A stretch of DNA of 64,000 bases from Pseudomonas poae (lineage in GTDB: Bacteria > Pseudomonadota > Gammaproteobacteria > Pseudomonadales > Pseudomonadaceae). The notes beneath the pieces are model-generated. The model was not told the origin of the DNA and ran no database searches. It was given only the letters and a program-made list of their open reading frames with translations. Numbering within the stretch: position 1 is the first letter of the stretch; each line of letters starts with the position of its first letter. Both the position numbers and the translations under genes were made by a program. Shown here piece by piece: positions 1-8,945 of the stretch. The stretch is taken from contig CP110972.1 of assembly GCA_028869255.1 (NCBI GenBank), positions 5,246,001-5,310,000 on the forward strand, read 5' to 3'.

Positions 1-159
1 GACGCTGTGCTGGACCGGGCCAGACAGGTCGAACACCAGTCGCGTGTTATCCGGCGCTCGCCACAGGCGAACACTTTTCACCTGTGAAGCAGCCAGAGCA
101 TTGACAGTCATTGCCGCAAGCAACACCCCTACGACAGTAACCAACGCGCGAAAGCGCAT
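1..159 (-). CDS. amiB: N-acetylmuramoyl-L-alanine amidase, N-terminal fragment
   Basis: Only the first 53 codons are in the window; the gene runs off the left edge. The start is the ATG read at 159. The product begins with a typical Sec signal peptide (basic MRFR, a hydrophobic stretch, then ALAA) followed by KSVRLWRAPDNTRLVFD, which looks like the first strands of an AMIN domain that targets cell-wall amidases to the envelope. Amidases of this family cleave the bond between N-acetylmuramic acid and the stem peptide during daughter-cell separation. The gene lies 15 bases downstream of tsaE on the same strand, the usual Pseudomonas order (tsaE-amiB-mutL). The catalytic domain is outside the window, so the identity rests on the AMIN start and context. 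Confidence 0.8.
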   Translation of the reverse strand, partial: MRFRALVTVVGVLLAAMTVNALAASQVKSVRLWRAPDNTRLVFDLSGPVQHSV

Positions 160-174
160 ACCTAACCCCATCAA

Positions 175-645
175 TTATTTGAATTCCAATGCCAAAGCGG
201 CGCACCACGACTGGCCGCGCACGCTCTGGGGCAACAACTTCAGCTGACGTCCATGCTCATGCGGCGTAATGGTAATGGTCAGGTCCGGCTTTGGCAAAAA
301 GCCTGTGCCTTTATCTGGCCACTCGATCAGGCACAGCGCGTCCTCATCGAAGTAATCACGGATGCCCATGTACTCCAGCTCTTCGGGGTCCACCAGGCGG
401 TAGAGGTCGAAGTGAAACGCACGAATCTCCCCGATCTCGTAGGGCTCAACCAACGTGAATGTCGGGCTTTTTACCGCGCCGGTGTGCCCCAGGCCGCGAA
501 TAATCCCACGGGACAAAGTGGTCTTGCCCGCCCCCAGGTCGCCCTCAAGAAAGATCAACCCCACCCCGCCCGTGACCTGCGCAATGCGATGACCGAACGC
601 CACCATGGTGTCTTCATCGGCCAGGAAAAGAATTACTTCAGGCAC
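175..645 (-). CDS. tsaE: tRNA threonylcarbamoyladenosine biosynthesis ATPase TsaE
   Basis: TsaE is the ATPase partner of TsaB-TsaD in making the t6A modification at position 37 of ANN-decoding tRNAs, in the cytosol. The 156-residue product is family-sized and has a Walker A motif GDLGAGKTT at about residues 35-43, followed by the conserved SPTFTLV and HFDLYRL segments and LIEWPDKG near the C-terminus. I chose the GTG at 645 because GGAGGAG sits just upstream and the protein then starts with the normal MPEVILFLADE. Longer in-frame starts would add 39 unrelated residues. It overlaps the end of nnrD by 13 bases, so the two are probably translationally coupled. Confidence 0.93.
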   Translation of the reverse strand: MPEVILFLADEDTMVAFGHRIAQVTGGVGLIFLEGDLGAGKTTLSRGIIRGLGHTGAVKSPTFTLVEPYEIGEIRAFHFDLYRLVDPEELEYMGIRDYFDEDALCLIEWPDKGTGFLPKPDLTITITPHEHGRQLKLLPQSVRGQSWCAALALEFK

Positions 646-1493
646 GGCGACTGCTCCTCCAGCAATTGACGAATGGCGGGGATCAGATCGCCGGCAGCCA
701 GCCCGCGACCAAAGGTGCCTTGGCGATCCCCCGCTGTTGCGTGTAACCACACGGCCAGGCAACTGGCGTCGTACGCCGGCATGCCTTGGGCCAGCAACGC
801 GCCCACCAGGCCGGCCAACACATCGCCCAGACCCGCGGTCGCCATGGCTGGGTGGCCTTGATCACATCGCGAAACACGTCCGTCCGGGCTGGCGATCAAA
901 CTGCCAGCACCCTTGAGGATAGCCACTGCATTGAATGTCTGACTCAACGCGCGCGCCACCTTAAGACGATCGGCCTGAACCTCGGCTGTCGAAATGCCCA
1001 ACAAGCGTGCTGCCTCGCCCGGATGCGGGGTGATCACGCAGTTGGCCGGCAGGCTGACGCTGCCCGTGGCCAGCTGGTTCAAGGCGTCTGCATCCCAGAC
1101 TTGCGGCTGCGTAGCGTTGGCGGCGACCGAGAGCAGGCTTTTGCCCCAGGACGCGTCACCCAGGCCAGGGCCAATCACGATCACCGAGATGTTTTCCAAC
1201 AGCCCCATCAACTGGTTGGCCGAGCTCACGCCGAGGGTCATGACCTCTGGCAGGCGGGCCAACGCAGCGGGTACGTGCTCCGCGCGAGTCGCCAGCGATA
1301 CCATGCCTGCGCCACTGCGCAGGGCACTTTCGGCGCTCAGTAGCGCGGCGCCACCAAAGCCGCGGTCGCCGCCGATGACCAGCAGGTGGCCGAACTGGCC
1401 CTTATGGGCGTCCGGGGAACGCGCAGCCAGTTGCGGCAAATGGCCGTGCAACAGCGGCTGTACGTCGGTTATTACGTGTTTTGTCTGCGGCAT
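633..1493 (-). CDS. nnrD: ADP-dependent NAD(P)H-hydrate dehydratase
   Basis: NnrD repairs damaged, hydrated NAD(P)H in an ADP-dependent reaction. The 286-residue protein is the ribokinase-fold (YjeF C-terminal) domain only. Seen are the glycine-rich FGHLLVIGGDRGFGGA (about 35-49), GPGLG (108-112), TPHPGE (155-160) and GLGDVLAG (221-228), whose Asp is the expected catalytic residue. In E. coli this domain is fused to the NnrE epimerase; here no epimerase half is present. It starts the nnrD-tsaE-amiB run and is divergent from queG. Confidence 0.92.
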   Translation of the reverse strand: MPQTKHVITDVQPLLHGHLPQLAARSPDAHKGQFGHLLVIGGDRGFGGAALLSAESALRSGAGMVSLATRAEHVPAALARLPEVMTLGVSSANQLMGLLENISVIVIGPGLGDASWGKSLLSVAANATQPQVWDADALNQLATGSVSLPANCVITPHPGEAARLLGISTAEVQADRLKVARALSQTFNAVAILKGAGSLIASPDGRVSRCDQGHPAMATAGLGDVLAGLVGALLAQGMPAYDASCLAVWLHATAGDRQGTFGRGLAAGDLIPAIRQLLEEQSPCLK

Positions 1494-1521
1494 GCGTCTT
1501 CAAGCTCCGATGTCTGGCAGA

Positions 1522-1527
1522 ATTATA
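1522..1527 (-). promoter_or_regulatory. candidate -10 box for nnrD-tsaE-amiB
   Basis: On the minus strand the sequence reads TATAAT exactly, 28 bases upstream of the nnrD ATG, in the 63-base gap between the divergent nnrD and queG. I see no convincing -35 hexamer at 16-18 bases, so this is a candidate only. Confidence 0.35.
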
Positions 1528-1556
1528 CCTATCTAACCTGCGGTTTCCCTTGTCTC

Positions 1557-2621
1557 ATGCCTGCCATCACCACCGATCTGCCCGCCCTCGCCCAATCGAT
1601 CAAAGACTGGGGCCGCGAGCTGGGCTTTCAGCAAGTCGGCATCAGCGGCCTGGACCTGGCCGAGCATGAACAGCATCTGCAACGCTGGCTCGACGCGGGC
1701 TACCACGGCGAGATGGAATACATGGGCGCCCACGGCAGCAAACGCTCACATCCCGACGAACTGGTGCCGGGCACCTTGCGCGTGGTGTCGCTGCGCATGG
1801 ATTACCTGCCAGGCGACACCCAGATGGCGCAGCTGCTGGCAAAGCCGGAAAAAGCCTACATCTCCCGTTACGCCTTGGGCCGCGATTACCACAAGCTGAT
1901 CCGCAAGCGCGTGCAGCAATTGGCCGACCGTATCCAGGCGCAAATCGGCCCCTTCGGTTTTCGTGCCTTTGTCGACAGCGCGCCGGTGCTGGAAAAAGCC
2001 ATCGCCGAACAGGCCGGACTCGGCTGGATCGGCAAAAACACTCTGGTGCTCAATCGCAAGGCCGGCAGTTATTTCTTCCTCAGCGAGCTGTTTGTCGATT
2101 TGCCGTTGCCGGTAGATCCCCCTCATACCACCGAGCACTGCGGCCGCTGCACCGCCTGCCTGGATATTTGCCCCACCAATGCCTTCGTCGGCCCCTATGT
2201 GCTGGATGCGCGACGCTGCATTTCCTACCTGACCATCGAACTCAAAAGTGCAATCCCGGAAGACTTGCGCCCACTGATCGGCAATCGCGTATTCGGCTGC
2301 GATGACTGTCAGATCGTTTGCCCGTGGAATCGTTTCGCACGGCCTACCGCCGAAAGCGATTTCAAGCCACGGCACAATCTGGATAACGCCGAGCTGGCCG
2401 AACTGTTTATGTGGGACGAGGATAAATTCCTCAGCAGCACCGAAGGTTCGCCGCTACGCCGCGCCGGTTATGAGCGCTGGCTGCGCAACCTGGCCGTGGG
2501 CCTGGGCAATGCGCCGTCGAGCATTCCGGTGCTGGAAGCCTTGAAGGCGCGCCGGGATTACCCCTCGGAACTGGTGCGCGAACATGTGGAATGGGCGTTG
2601 AACCAGCACGCCGAGCGCTAG
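1557..2621 (+). CDS. queG: epoxyqueuosine reductase
   Basis: QueG performs the last step of queuosine synthesis, reducing epoxyqueuosine in the tRNA wobble position with cobalamin and two [4Fe-4S] clusters. The 354-residue protein starts at the ATG at 1557 (MPAITTDLPALAQSI). It has the expected catalytic Asp in FVDSAP (about D140), a ferredoxin-like cluster motif with cysteines at about 195, 198, 201 and 205, and a second group at about 248, 251 and 255 (GCDDCQIVCPWN). It ends with a HEAT-like tail. Its stop codon overlaps the stop of the convergent downstream gene within CTAG at 2618-2621. Confidence 0.95.
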   Translation: MPAITTDLPALAQSIKDWGRELGFQQVGISGLDLAEHEQHLQRWLDAGYHGEMEYMGAHGSKRSHPDELVPGTLRVVSLRMDYLPGDTQMAQLLAKPEKAYISRYALGRDYHKLIRKRVQQLADRIQAQIGPFGFRAFVDSAPVLEKAIAEQAGLGWIGKNTLVLNRKAGSYFFLSELFVDLPLPVDPPHTTEHCGRCTACLDICPTNAFVGPYVLDARRCISYLTIELKSAIPEDLRPLIGNRVFGCDDCQIVCPWNRFARPTAESDFKPRHNLDNAELAELFMWDEDKFLSSTEGSPLRRAGYERWLRNLAVGLGNAPSSIPVLEALKARRDYPSELVREHVEWALNQHAER

Positions 2622-3232
2622 TGCACGTCGTCGTTGTAGACGAACTTGGGCATTTCCCAGTGAAACCGTATCGCCAGCAGGCGTAAGAGAAAGCCGCTGA
2701 ACAGGGTCAGCAGAATCGCTTGCTCACTGGGCAGTTCCAGATAAAGGCACAGCAGGTAGAACCAGGCGGCGAGGAACGACACGCTGGCATATAGCTCACG
2801 GCGGAAGATCAGTGGGATATCGTTGCAGAAAATGTCCCGCAGGATGCCGCCGAAGACGCCGGTGATCACCCCGCTGACCGAAGCCACCAACATGCCGTGG
2901 CCCATTTCCAGGGCGGTCATGCAGCCGATCAGGGTAAAGGCCACCAGGCCCACGGCGTCCAGCGCCAGGAACAGCGAACGCAGGTGGCGCATCAGCGGTG
3001 CGATAAAGATCGTCACCAGGGCGGCGATGGAGGTCAGCACCAGGTATTCCGGGTGCTTGACCCAGGTCAGCGGGTAATGCCCCAGCAGCACATCGCGCAC
3101 CGAACCGCCACCCAGCGCCGTCACACACGCAATCAGCACTACACCGAACCAGTCCATGCCGCGCCGCCCGGCGGACAGCGCGCCGGTCATGGCTTCGGCG
3201 GTGATGGCGATGAGGTAGAGCATCAGCAGCAT
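2618..3232 (-). CDS. TRIC/YicG-family (UPF0126) membrane protein
   Basis: The 204-residue protein is almost entirely hydrophobic and is built as two similar halves. Each half carries a glycine-rich helix pair: GGGSVRDVLLG at about residues 41-51 and GGILRDIFCNDIPLI in the second half, the signature of bacterial YicG/TRIC proteins. These are homologues of trimeric intracellular cation channels, and about seven membrane helices are expected. The physiological role in bacteria is unclear. The gene is convergent with queG and shares stop-codon bases with it. A mixed REP doublet lies upstream. Confidence 0.88.
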   Translation of the reverse strand: MLLMLYLIAITAEAMTGALSAGRRGMDWFGVVLIACVTALGGGSVRDVLLGHYPLTWVKHPEYLVLTSIAALVTIFIAPLMRHLRSLFLALDAVGLVAFTLIGCMTALEMGHGMLVASVSGVITGVFGGILRDIFCNDIPLIFRRELYASVSFLAAWFYLLCLYLELPSEQAILLTLFSGFLLRLLAIRFHWEMPKFVYNDDVH

Positions 3233-3318
3233 GATGGCGATCCTTGCAAAGAGGCGCGCAGTCTAATCATTTGATGATGGCACCAAAAGGGGGCGCAAGG
3301 CGAAAGACCGTGTCGACT

Positions 3319-3396
3319 GCATCGCAGGCAAGCCAGCTCCCACACTTTAAGCTGTGAACACATTCAAACGTGGGAGCGGGCTTGCTCGCGAAAGCG
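3319..3396. repeat. REP doublet, mixed families I and II
   Basis: Two facing REP units lie between the YicG-like gene and orn. The left unit is the reverse complement of GGGAGCTGGCTTGCCTGCGA (family I here). The right unit is GGGAGCGGGCTTGCTCGCGA (family II here). They are separated by about 30 bases and could form one long hairpin. Most other doublets in the window pair two units of the same family, so this hybrid is unusual. Confidence 0.85.
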
Positions 3397-3416
3397 CCAG
3401 GCCAGGCGCCAGACAT

Positions 3417-3959
3417 TCAAGCCTTGATGAAATGCTTGCGGTAATGCTGCAACTCGGCGATCGACTCGCGAATATCATCCAGTGCCAGGTGGGTGCTGCC
3501 TTTATGGAAACTGTCTTTGACTTCCGGCGCCCAGCGCGCAGCCAGCTCTTTCAGAGTGGACACGTCGAGGTTGCGATAGTGGAAGTAGCTTTCCAGCCCC
3601 TTCATGTGCGTATAAAGGAAGCGCCGGTCCTGGCAGATGCTGTTGCCGCAGATCGGCGACTTGCCCTTGGGCACCCACTTTTCCAGGAAGGCGATGGTTT
3701 CGGCTTCGGCCTCGGCCATGCTGATGCGGCTGTCGCGCACGCGCTGGGTCAGGCCGGAGTTGCCGTGGGTGCGGGTGTTCCACTCGTCCATGGTGGCCAG
3801 CACCGCGTCGCTGTGGTGGATGGCGATCACCGGACCTTCGGCCAAGGTGTTGAGGTTGCTGTCGGTGACAATGGTGGCCATCTCGATGATGACGTCGGTG
3901 TCGGGGTTCAGACCGGTCATTTCCAGATCGATCCAAATCAGGTTCTGTGGGTTTTGCAT
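3417..3959 (-). CDS. orn: oligoribonuclease
   Basis: Orn is the 3'-5' exonuclease that finishes RNA decay by degrading 2-5-mers, and in Pseudomonas it clears pGpG from cyclic-di-GMP turnover. The 180-residue product has the DEDDh exonuclease pattern: DLEMTG near residue 11-16 (first Asp-x-Glu), a middle Asp in CQDRRF, and [10 protein letters not shown] near the C-terminus for the last His and Asp. The start is the ATG at 3959 ([13 protein letters not shown]); in-frame upstream sequence is unrelated. It is divergent from rsgA, as in other gammaproteobacteria. Confidence 0.96.
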   Translation of the reverse strand: MQNPQNLIWIDLEMTGLNPDTDVIIEMATIVTDSNLNTLAEGPVIAIHHSDAVLATMDEWNTRTHGNSGLTQRVRDSRISMAEAEAETIAFLEKWVPKGKSPICGNSICQDRRFLYTHMKGLESYFHYRNLDVSTLKELAARWAPEVKDSFHKGSTHLALDDIRESIAELQHYRKHFIKA

Positions 3960-4067
3960 GGCTTGATTCTCTTGGCACCTTGGCGTAGCTGCGCAGTTTA
4001 GCAGGCGGGGGCGTGCTAGACTCGCGACCGTTTTACCCAACCTTTGCATTATCGACACGGAACACCA

Positions 4068-5099
4068 ATGGCCAAACGCCAGCTCAATCGTCGCCAAAAC
4101 TGGCGCATCGAAAAGATTCAAGGTGAGCGCGCCGCTCGCGCCGCCAAACGTGAATCCTCCGCCGTAGAAGCACTCGAGGGCGGCGACCTGGGCCCCGAAC
4201 AAACGGGCCTGGTGATCGCGCACTTTGGTGTGCAGGTCGAAGTCGAGGCGCTCGAAGGCGAACTCGCAGGCTCTGTGTTCCGTTGCCACTTGCGCGCCAA
4301 CCTGCCTGCGCTGGTGACCGGCGACCAAGTGGTGTGGCGTGCGGGCAACCAGGGTATCGGCGTGATCGTCGCCCAATTGCCGCGTACCACCGAACTGCGT
4401 CGCCCCGACAGCCGTGGCCAACTCAAGCCGGTGGCGGCCAACGTCGACATGATCGTGATCGTGTTCGCGCCACTGCCCGAGCCCCATGCCAACCTGATCG
4501 ACCGCTACCTGGTCGCGGCCGAGCATGCCGGTATCCGCCCGCTGTTGCTGCTGAACAAATTCGACCTGATCGACGAGCAGAACGCCCCGGCGCTCAACGC
4601 GCTGCTGGCGGTGTACCGCACATTGGGCTACCCGGTGCTGGAGGTTTCGGCGCATCACGGCAATGGCATGGAACAGCTGCAACAGCAGCTGGATGGGCGG
4701 ATCAGCGTGTTTGTCGGCCAGTCGGGCGTGGGCAAGTCGTCGCTGGTCAACAGCCTGCTGCCGGAAGTCGACACCCGCGTGGGGCCGCTGTCGGAGCTGT
4801 CAGGCCAGGGCACCCACACCACCACCACCGCACGGTTGTTCCACTTCCCCGGCGGCGGTGAGCTGATCGACTCCCCCGGCATCCGCGAGTTCGGCCTCGG
4901 CCACGTGAGCCGCAGCGATGTGGAAGCGGGCTTCATCGAGTTCAACGACCTGATCGGCACCTGCCGTTTTCGCGACTGCAAACACGACCGCGAGCCGGGC
5001 TGTGCATTGCTCAAGGCCCTGGAAGACGGCCGCGTGCAGCAGCAGCGAATGAACAGCTATCGGTCGATTATTGCGAGCTTGCCCGAAAGCAGTTACTAA
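4068..5099 (+). CDS. rsgA: small ribosomal subunit biogenesis GTPase RsgA
   Basis: RsgA is a circularly permuted GTPase that acts late in 30S assembly. The order of motifs is as expected: a basic N-terminal tail and OB-fold, then G4 NKFD at about 163-166, G1 GQSGVGKSS at about 217-225, G3 DSPG at 268-271, and a C-terminal zinc-binding segment [14 protein letters not shown] at about 299-312. The length is 343 residues. The start is the ATG at 4068 ([10 protein letters not shown]), preferred to an upstream in-frame start that would add eight residues. A REP cluster follows the stop codon. Confidence 0.96.
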   Translation: MAKRQLNRRQNWRIEKIQGERAARAAKRESSAVEALEGGDLGPEQTGLVIAHFGVQVEVEALEGELAGSVFRCHLRANLPALVTGDQVVWRAGNQGIGVIVAQLPRTTELRRPDSRGQLKPVAANVDMIVIVFAPLPEPHANLIDRYLVAAEHAGIRPLLLLNKFDLIDEQNAPALNALLAVYRTLGYPVLEVSAHHGNGMEQLQQQLDGRISVFVGQSGVGKSSLVNSLLPEVDTRVGPLSELSGQGTHTTTTARLFHFPGGGELIDSPGIREFGLGHVSRSDVEAGFIEFNDLIGTCRFRDCKHDREPGCALLKALEDGRVQQQRMNSYRSIIASLPESSY

Positions 5100-5116
5100 C
5101 TCGCACTGCTGACAGC

Positions 5117-5307
5117 GTGGCGAGCGGGCTTGTTGTGCAGAGCGGGCTTTTCGTGGCGAGCGGGCTTGCCCGCGTTGGGCCGCGAAGCGGCCCTGAAAAC
5201 CAGGCGACGCAGAGTATCTGATACACCGTGTTCTGTTTTATCTGGGGCTGCTTCGCAGCCCAACGCGGGCAAGCCCGCTCGCCACAACAAGCCTGCTCGC
5301 CACAACG
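5117..5307. repeat. REP cluster, family III, nested inverted units
   Basis: This cluster fills nearly the whole gap between the convergent rsgA and motB. The core unit is GGCGAGCGGGCTTGCCCGCG, present in forward (about 5153) and reverse (about 5265) orientation around the inner arms GGCCGCGAAGCGGCC and GGCTGCTTCGCAGCC. Degenerate half-units flank it on both sides (GGCGAGCGGGCTTGTTG at 5119 and GCCTGCTCGCCACAAC at 5291), giving a nested inverted repeat. It may act as a transcript-end hairpin for both genes. Confidence 0.85.
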
Positions 5308-5312
5308 GCCGC

Positions 5313-6331
5313 CTAGGTACCCGTCTTGGGCGCCGTAGGGTCTTTCACGCCGCCGTCATCAAACAGGTTCAGCTTCTGGCGCAGCTCGTGCGCCGGCAAC
5401 GGCTCCTGCCCTGCCGGGATCGCGTTCGGGTCGGTAGGCACTTCACCTGGCGCGCCTGCACCTGGGGTTGGCACTGCGGATGGCGGCTGATCACCTTCGA
5501 TCGCACGCTGGGCCTTTTTGGTCAGCACGACGATATCGATGCGGCGGTTGATCGGGTTGAACGGGTCTTTGTGATCAAACAGCTGCGACGACGCAAAACC
5601 CACCACGCGTGCCACTTGCGGGTCCGGATAGCTGCCGGCCACCAATGCACGGCGTGCAGCGTTGGCGCGGTTGGCCGAAAGCTCCCAGTTGCCGAAGTCG
5701 CCCTGGCCCGCATAGGGCTTGGCGTCGGTGTGGCCGCTGATGCTGATCTTGTTCGGCACCGCCTTGATGGTGTCGGCCATGGCCAGCAGGATGTCTTCAA
5801 AGTAAGGCTTGAGCCGCGCACTGCCGGAGTCGAACATCGGCCGGTTGGCGGCGTCCGTAATCTGGATGCGCAAGCCGTCAGGCGTGATCTCGAACGAAAT
5901 CTGGTCCTTGAATTTCAGCAGCTGCGGGTTTTCCTCAACCTTGGTCTGCAACTCTTGCAGCAACAACTCCAGGCGTTCCTGCTCGACCTGCTCAGCCATG
6001 GCTTCGACGGTATCGCGCTCGATCGGGATTTTTCCTGCGGCGCTTCGGTCTTCACTTCCGGGTTGATGGTGCGCTCCGGCGCCAGTTGCGGCGAGCCACC
6101 CAGGTCGATCACGAAAGGCGTGCCGCTTTCCGAGAAACCAATCGGGTCTTTGAAGTAGCCGGCGATGGCAATCTTCTGCTCGGGCGTAGCGGTGGACATC
6201 AGCCACAGCACCAGGAAGAACGCCATCATCGCCGTCGCAAAGTCGGCGAAGGCGATTTTCCAGGCGCCGCCATGGTGCCCCGCAGCGAAGCGCTTGACGC
6301 GCTTGATGATTATCGGCTGGTTGTTTTCCAT
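5313..6331 (-). pseudogene. motB: flagellar stator protein MotB, frameshifted
   Basis: MotB anchors the MotA-MotB proton channel to peptidoglycan. The coding sequence is full length but in two frames. The first part (6331 down to about 6034) gives MENNQPIIIKRVKRF, the membrane helix with the proton-binding Asp at about residue 30 (IAFADFATAMMAFF), and runs to EVKTEAPQEK. The second part, in another frame, begins IPIERDTVEAMAEQVEQE and carries the OmpA-like peptidoglycan-binding domain (ISISGHTDAKPY, NRRIDIVVL) to 5313. The junction is the run of five T on the plus strand (6029-6033, five A in the coding strand). One more A would restore a 339-residue MotB, because the total of 1019 bases is one short of a codon multiple. 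It could be a real mutation or a homopolymer error. It lies three bases from motA. Confidence 0.88.
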
Positions 6332-6334
6332 GGC

Positions 6335-7186
6335 TTAGCGACCGCGAACCGCTTGTTCCAGCTCGGCGAAGCTTGGGCGGTGCTTGGGGTAAAGCACTTT
6401 ACGACCGAACTCCACCGCCAGCGATGGCGGCATGCCGGAAGCTGACGCCACCAGGCTGGCCTTGATCGACTCGTACAGATTGATTTCTTCCTTGGCATCG
6501 TGAGCCAGGGAAGTCGCCAACGGGCCGAAGAAGCCATAGGCCGCGAGAATACCGAAGAACGTACCCACCAGCGCCGCACCCACGTGCATGCCGATGGCGG
6601 CCTGGTCACCCTCGCCCAGCGAGGCCATGGTTACCACGATACCGAGTACCGCCGCGACGATACCGAAACCGGGCATGCCGTCGGCGATGCCGGTCACCGC
6701 GTGGGAGGGATGCTCCAGCTCTTCTTTGAGGCTGAACAATTCCATGTCGAACAAGCCTTCCAGCTCATGCGGGGCCATGTTGCCCGAGGACATGATGCGC
6801 AGGTAATCGCAGATGTAGGCGGTCATGCGCTCGTCTTTGAGCACGGCCGGGTACTTGGCGAAAATCGGGCTGGCCGCAGCGTCTTCGATGTCGGCCTCGA
6901 TGGCCATCATGCCTTCGCGGCGGCTCTTGTTGAGGATCTCGTAAACCAGGCCCAACACCTCCAGATAGAAGGTGTGCGTGAAGCGCGAGCCGAACATGCC
7001 CAGCGACTTCTTGATCACGTGCATGGTCATGTAGCCGGGGTTCGCCTGCAGGAAAGCACCCAGTGCCGCACCACCGATAATCATCACCTCGAAAGGCTGA
7101 ATCAGCGCAGCAATTTTACCGTGGGACAGGACGTACCCGCCGAGCACGCTTGCGAAGACGACGATGATGCCGATAATTTTAGCCAT
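6335..7186 (-). CDS. motA: flagellar motor stator protein MotA
   Basis: MotA forms the membrane part of the proton-driven stator and transmits torque to FliG. The 283-residue protein has the expected architecture: two N-terminal membrane helices (IIGIIVVFASVLGGYVLSHG and a second at about 35-50), a large cytoplasmic loop with charged residues (MTAYICDYLRIMSSG), and two C-terminal helices (PGFGIVAAVLGIVVTMASLG and VGAALVGTFFGILAAYGFFG). It is the first gene of motAB. The Pseudomonas second stator system (motCD) is not in this window. Confidence 0.95.
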   Translation of the reverse strand: MAKIIGIIVVFASVLGGYVLSHGKIAALIQPFEVMIIGGAALGAFLQANPGYMTMHVIKKSLGMFGSRFTHTFYLEVLGLVYEILNKSRREGMMAIEADIEDAAASPIFAKYPAVLKDERMTAYICDYLRIMSSGNMAPHELEGLFDMELFSLKEELEHPSHAVTGIADGMPGFGIVAAVLGIVVTMASLGEGDQAAIGMHVGAALVGTFFGILAAYGFFGPLATSLAHDAKEEINLYESIKASLVASASGMPPSLAVEFGRKVLYPKHRPSFAELEQAVRGR

Positions 7187-7352
7187 AGGAGATGAGTACT
7201 TGCGCCGTCGGGTTCATGGACATATTGGGTGTAGCAGAAAACTCTTGTTCTACTTATCGGCAAAACTGCGCCAGACTATAGGCCGTTAAGGCGAAAAGCC
7301 AGTTCGGCCCACTCCGGGCGTGTAGACCGCAAGTGATGATCGCGCCCCAATC

Positions 7353-8888
7353 ATGGCTAATGAAACGACAGTCCCAACTGCAAAACCCAACTCGCTCGCC
7401 GCTTGGATCAAGCGCCTGGACGATGTGCTGCTGCCCGTTCCCCAGGCCAGCCACGACCGAGTGTGCAAGGCCATCCGCGACAGCCGCAGCTCGTTGCGAG
7501 ATATTGCCGAGCTGATGCAAAACAGCCCGGCCCTGGTGCTCAGCGTGATGCGCGAGGCCAACAGCCACACCCATGGCAGCATGACGGCGCCGGCGGAAAA
7601 CCTCGAAGTGGCACTCAACCGCCTGGGCCTCAAGCGCGCCGAAGAACTGCTGGCGCGCCTGCCCTCGGTGCCCGATCAAGAGATTCCCGTGGCCTTGCGC
7701 CAACTGCTGCTGGTCAGCCAGCACGCTTCGCAGCAAGCCAACGGCTTGTTCGGCAGCCGCCTGGCGCGGCTGTGGCAAGACATCCACTGGGGCAGCCTGC
7801 TGTTTCTGTCGCCGCTGTGGCCGATGGCGGTGGCCTACCCCAAGCTCCTGGAAGAATGGGAGTTGCGGGTTATCCACAAAGGCCAACCGGCACGCGCTGT
7901 CGAGCAGGAATTGTTCGGCGTGCGCCTGCTGGATCTGTGCCTGGGGCTGACCGAAACCTGGCACCTGCCGATCTGGGTATCCCAGGGCTATACCTTGCTG
8001 CGCAACGAGCAACGCTTGCTGGTCCGAGCGCTGCATATCGCCCGCGAAGATGACCCGCTGCGCCATCAGCAATTGCTCGACGCCGAACCCAACCTGCGCC
8101 GCTGGCTGAACCAGCCGGCCAATACCGTGTTGCTGGCCAACGGCCTGGCGATGTCGGCCCAGGAATCCTGGACCTGCCCGCACACCGAACGCTGGCAATA
8201 CCTGACCGCGCTGTACCTGCAACAGCCGCTGAGCGACGTGCAGCAACAGGTACACCAGCAAGCCGTGACCAGTGCCCGCAGCACCCTGATGCCCGACCTC
8301 TGGCACCCGGCGCTGTCGCTGATCTGGCCGTGGCATGTGCAAAAGATTCATCGTGGCCTGCTGCCGGCACCGCCGCCTACCGCCGAGTCCCTGGCCGTGT
8401 GGCGCAAGCGCTGCACCGAATTGCTGGTGGAGCCGAGCCGCTTTGCCAACGCCATGCACCTGACCACTTGCGCACGCGAGGCCCTGGTGGCCAGCGGCAT
8501 GCAGCGGGTCATGCTGCTGATGACCGATCGCGCCCAGAGCACCTTGCGTGTGCATCAGGTGGACGGCCTGCCGAAGGATGCCGCCAACCTGAGCCTGGAT
8601 GTGGTCAACAGCACCCTGCTGCAGCGCCTGCTGGAAAAATCCGCCCAGGTGCGCCTCAACCCGGAAAACCATGCCCAGTTCTCGGCGTTGCTGCCGCCAA
8701 TCCTGCGTCGCCTGTTTACCGGTGAGCACCTGCTGCTGCGCTCCTTGAGCTGCAACGGCAAGGTGGTGATGCTGATGGTCGCCGACCAGGGCGGCGGGCC
8801 GTTCTCGGAAACCACCGTGCAAGCCTTCGGCAAAACCGCCCAATGCATCGAAAAAGCCCTGCACAGCTTTACCAACCGCAGCGCCTGA
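7353..8888 (+). CDS. HDOD domain-containing protein
   Basis: The 511-residue protein begins with an HDOD-type helical region (VLLPVPQASHDRVCKAIRDSRSSLRDIAELMQ and the following VMREANS segment, about residues 28-75). In known HDOD proteins this domain links to signalling or gene-expression control rather than to HD-type phosphodiesterase activity, and I see no canonical HD metal pair. The C-terminal third (about 370-505) resembles a GAF-like sensory fold by its pattern of short strands, but I cannot assign it firmly. It has no membrane segment. It is transcribed toward rhdA-psd and divergently from motAB across a 166-base gap in which I see no clear promoter. Confidence 0.75.
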   Translation: MANETTVPTAKPNSLAAWIKRLDDVLLPVPQASHDRVCKAIRDSRSSLRDIAELMQNSPALVLSVMREANSHTHGSMTAPAENLEVALNRLGLKRAEELLARLPSVPDQEIPVALRQLLLVSQHASQQANGLFGSRLARLWQDIHWGSLLFLSPLWPMAVAYPKLLEEWELRVIHKGQPARAVEQELFGVRLLDLCLGLTETWHLPIWVSQGYTLLRNEQRLLVRALHIAREDDPLRHQQLLDAEPNLRRWLNQPANTVLLANGLAMSAQESWTCPHTERWQYLTALYLQQPLSDVQQQVHQQAVTSARSTLMPDLWHPALSLIWPWHVQKIHRGLLPAPPPTAESLAVWRKRCTELLVEPSRFANAMHLTTCAREALVASGMQRVMLLMTDRAQSTLRVHQVDGLPKDAANLSLDVVNSTLLQRLLEKSAQVRLNPENHAQFSALLPPILRRLFTGEHLLLRSLSCNGKVVMLMVADQGGGPFSETTVQAFGKTAQCIEKALHSFTNRSA

Positions 8889-8945
8889 TGCTTGCGCTAC
8901 AATCGCCCTCCTTTATCGCCAACATTTGTGCCCAGGAGACCTCAC

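Noticed and set aside
6029..6033. motB break as a programmed frameshift
   Set aside because: Five A is short, there is no standard X-XXY-YYZ heptamer in frame, and I see no clear stimulatory structure. Mutation or sequence error is more likely.
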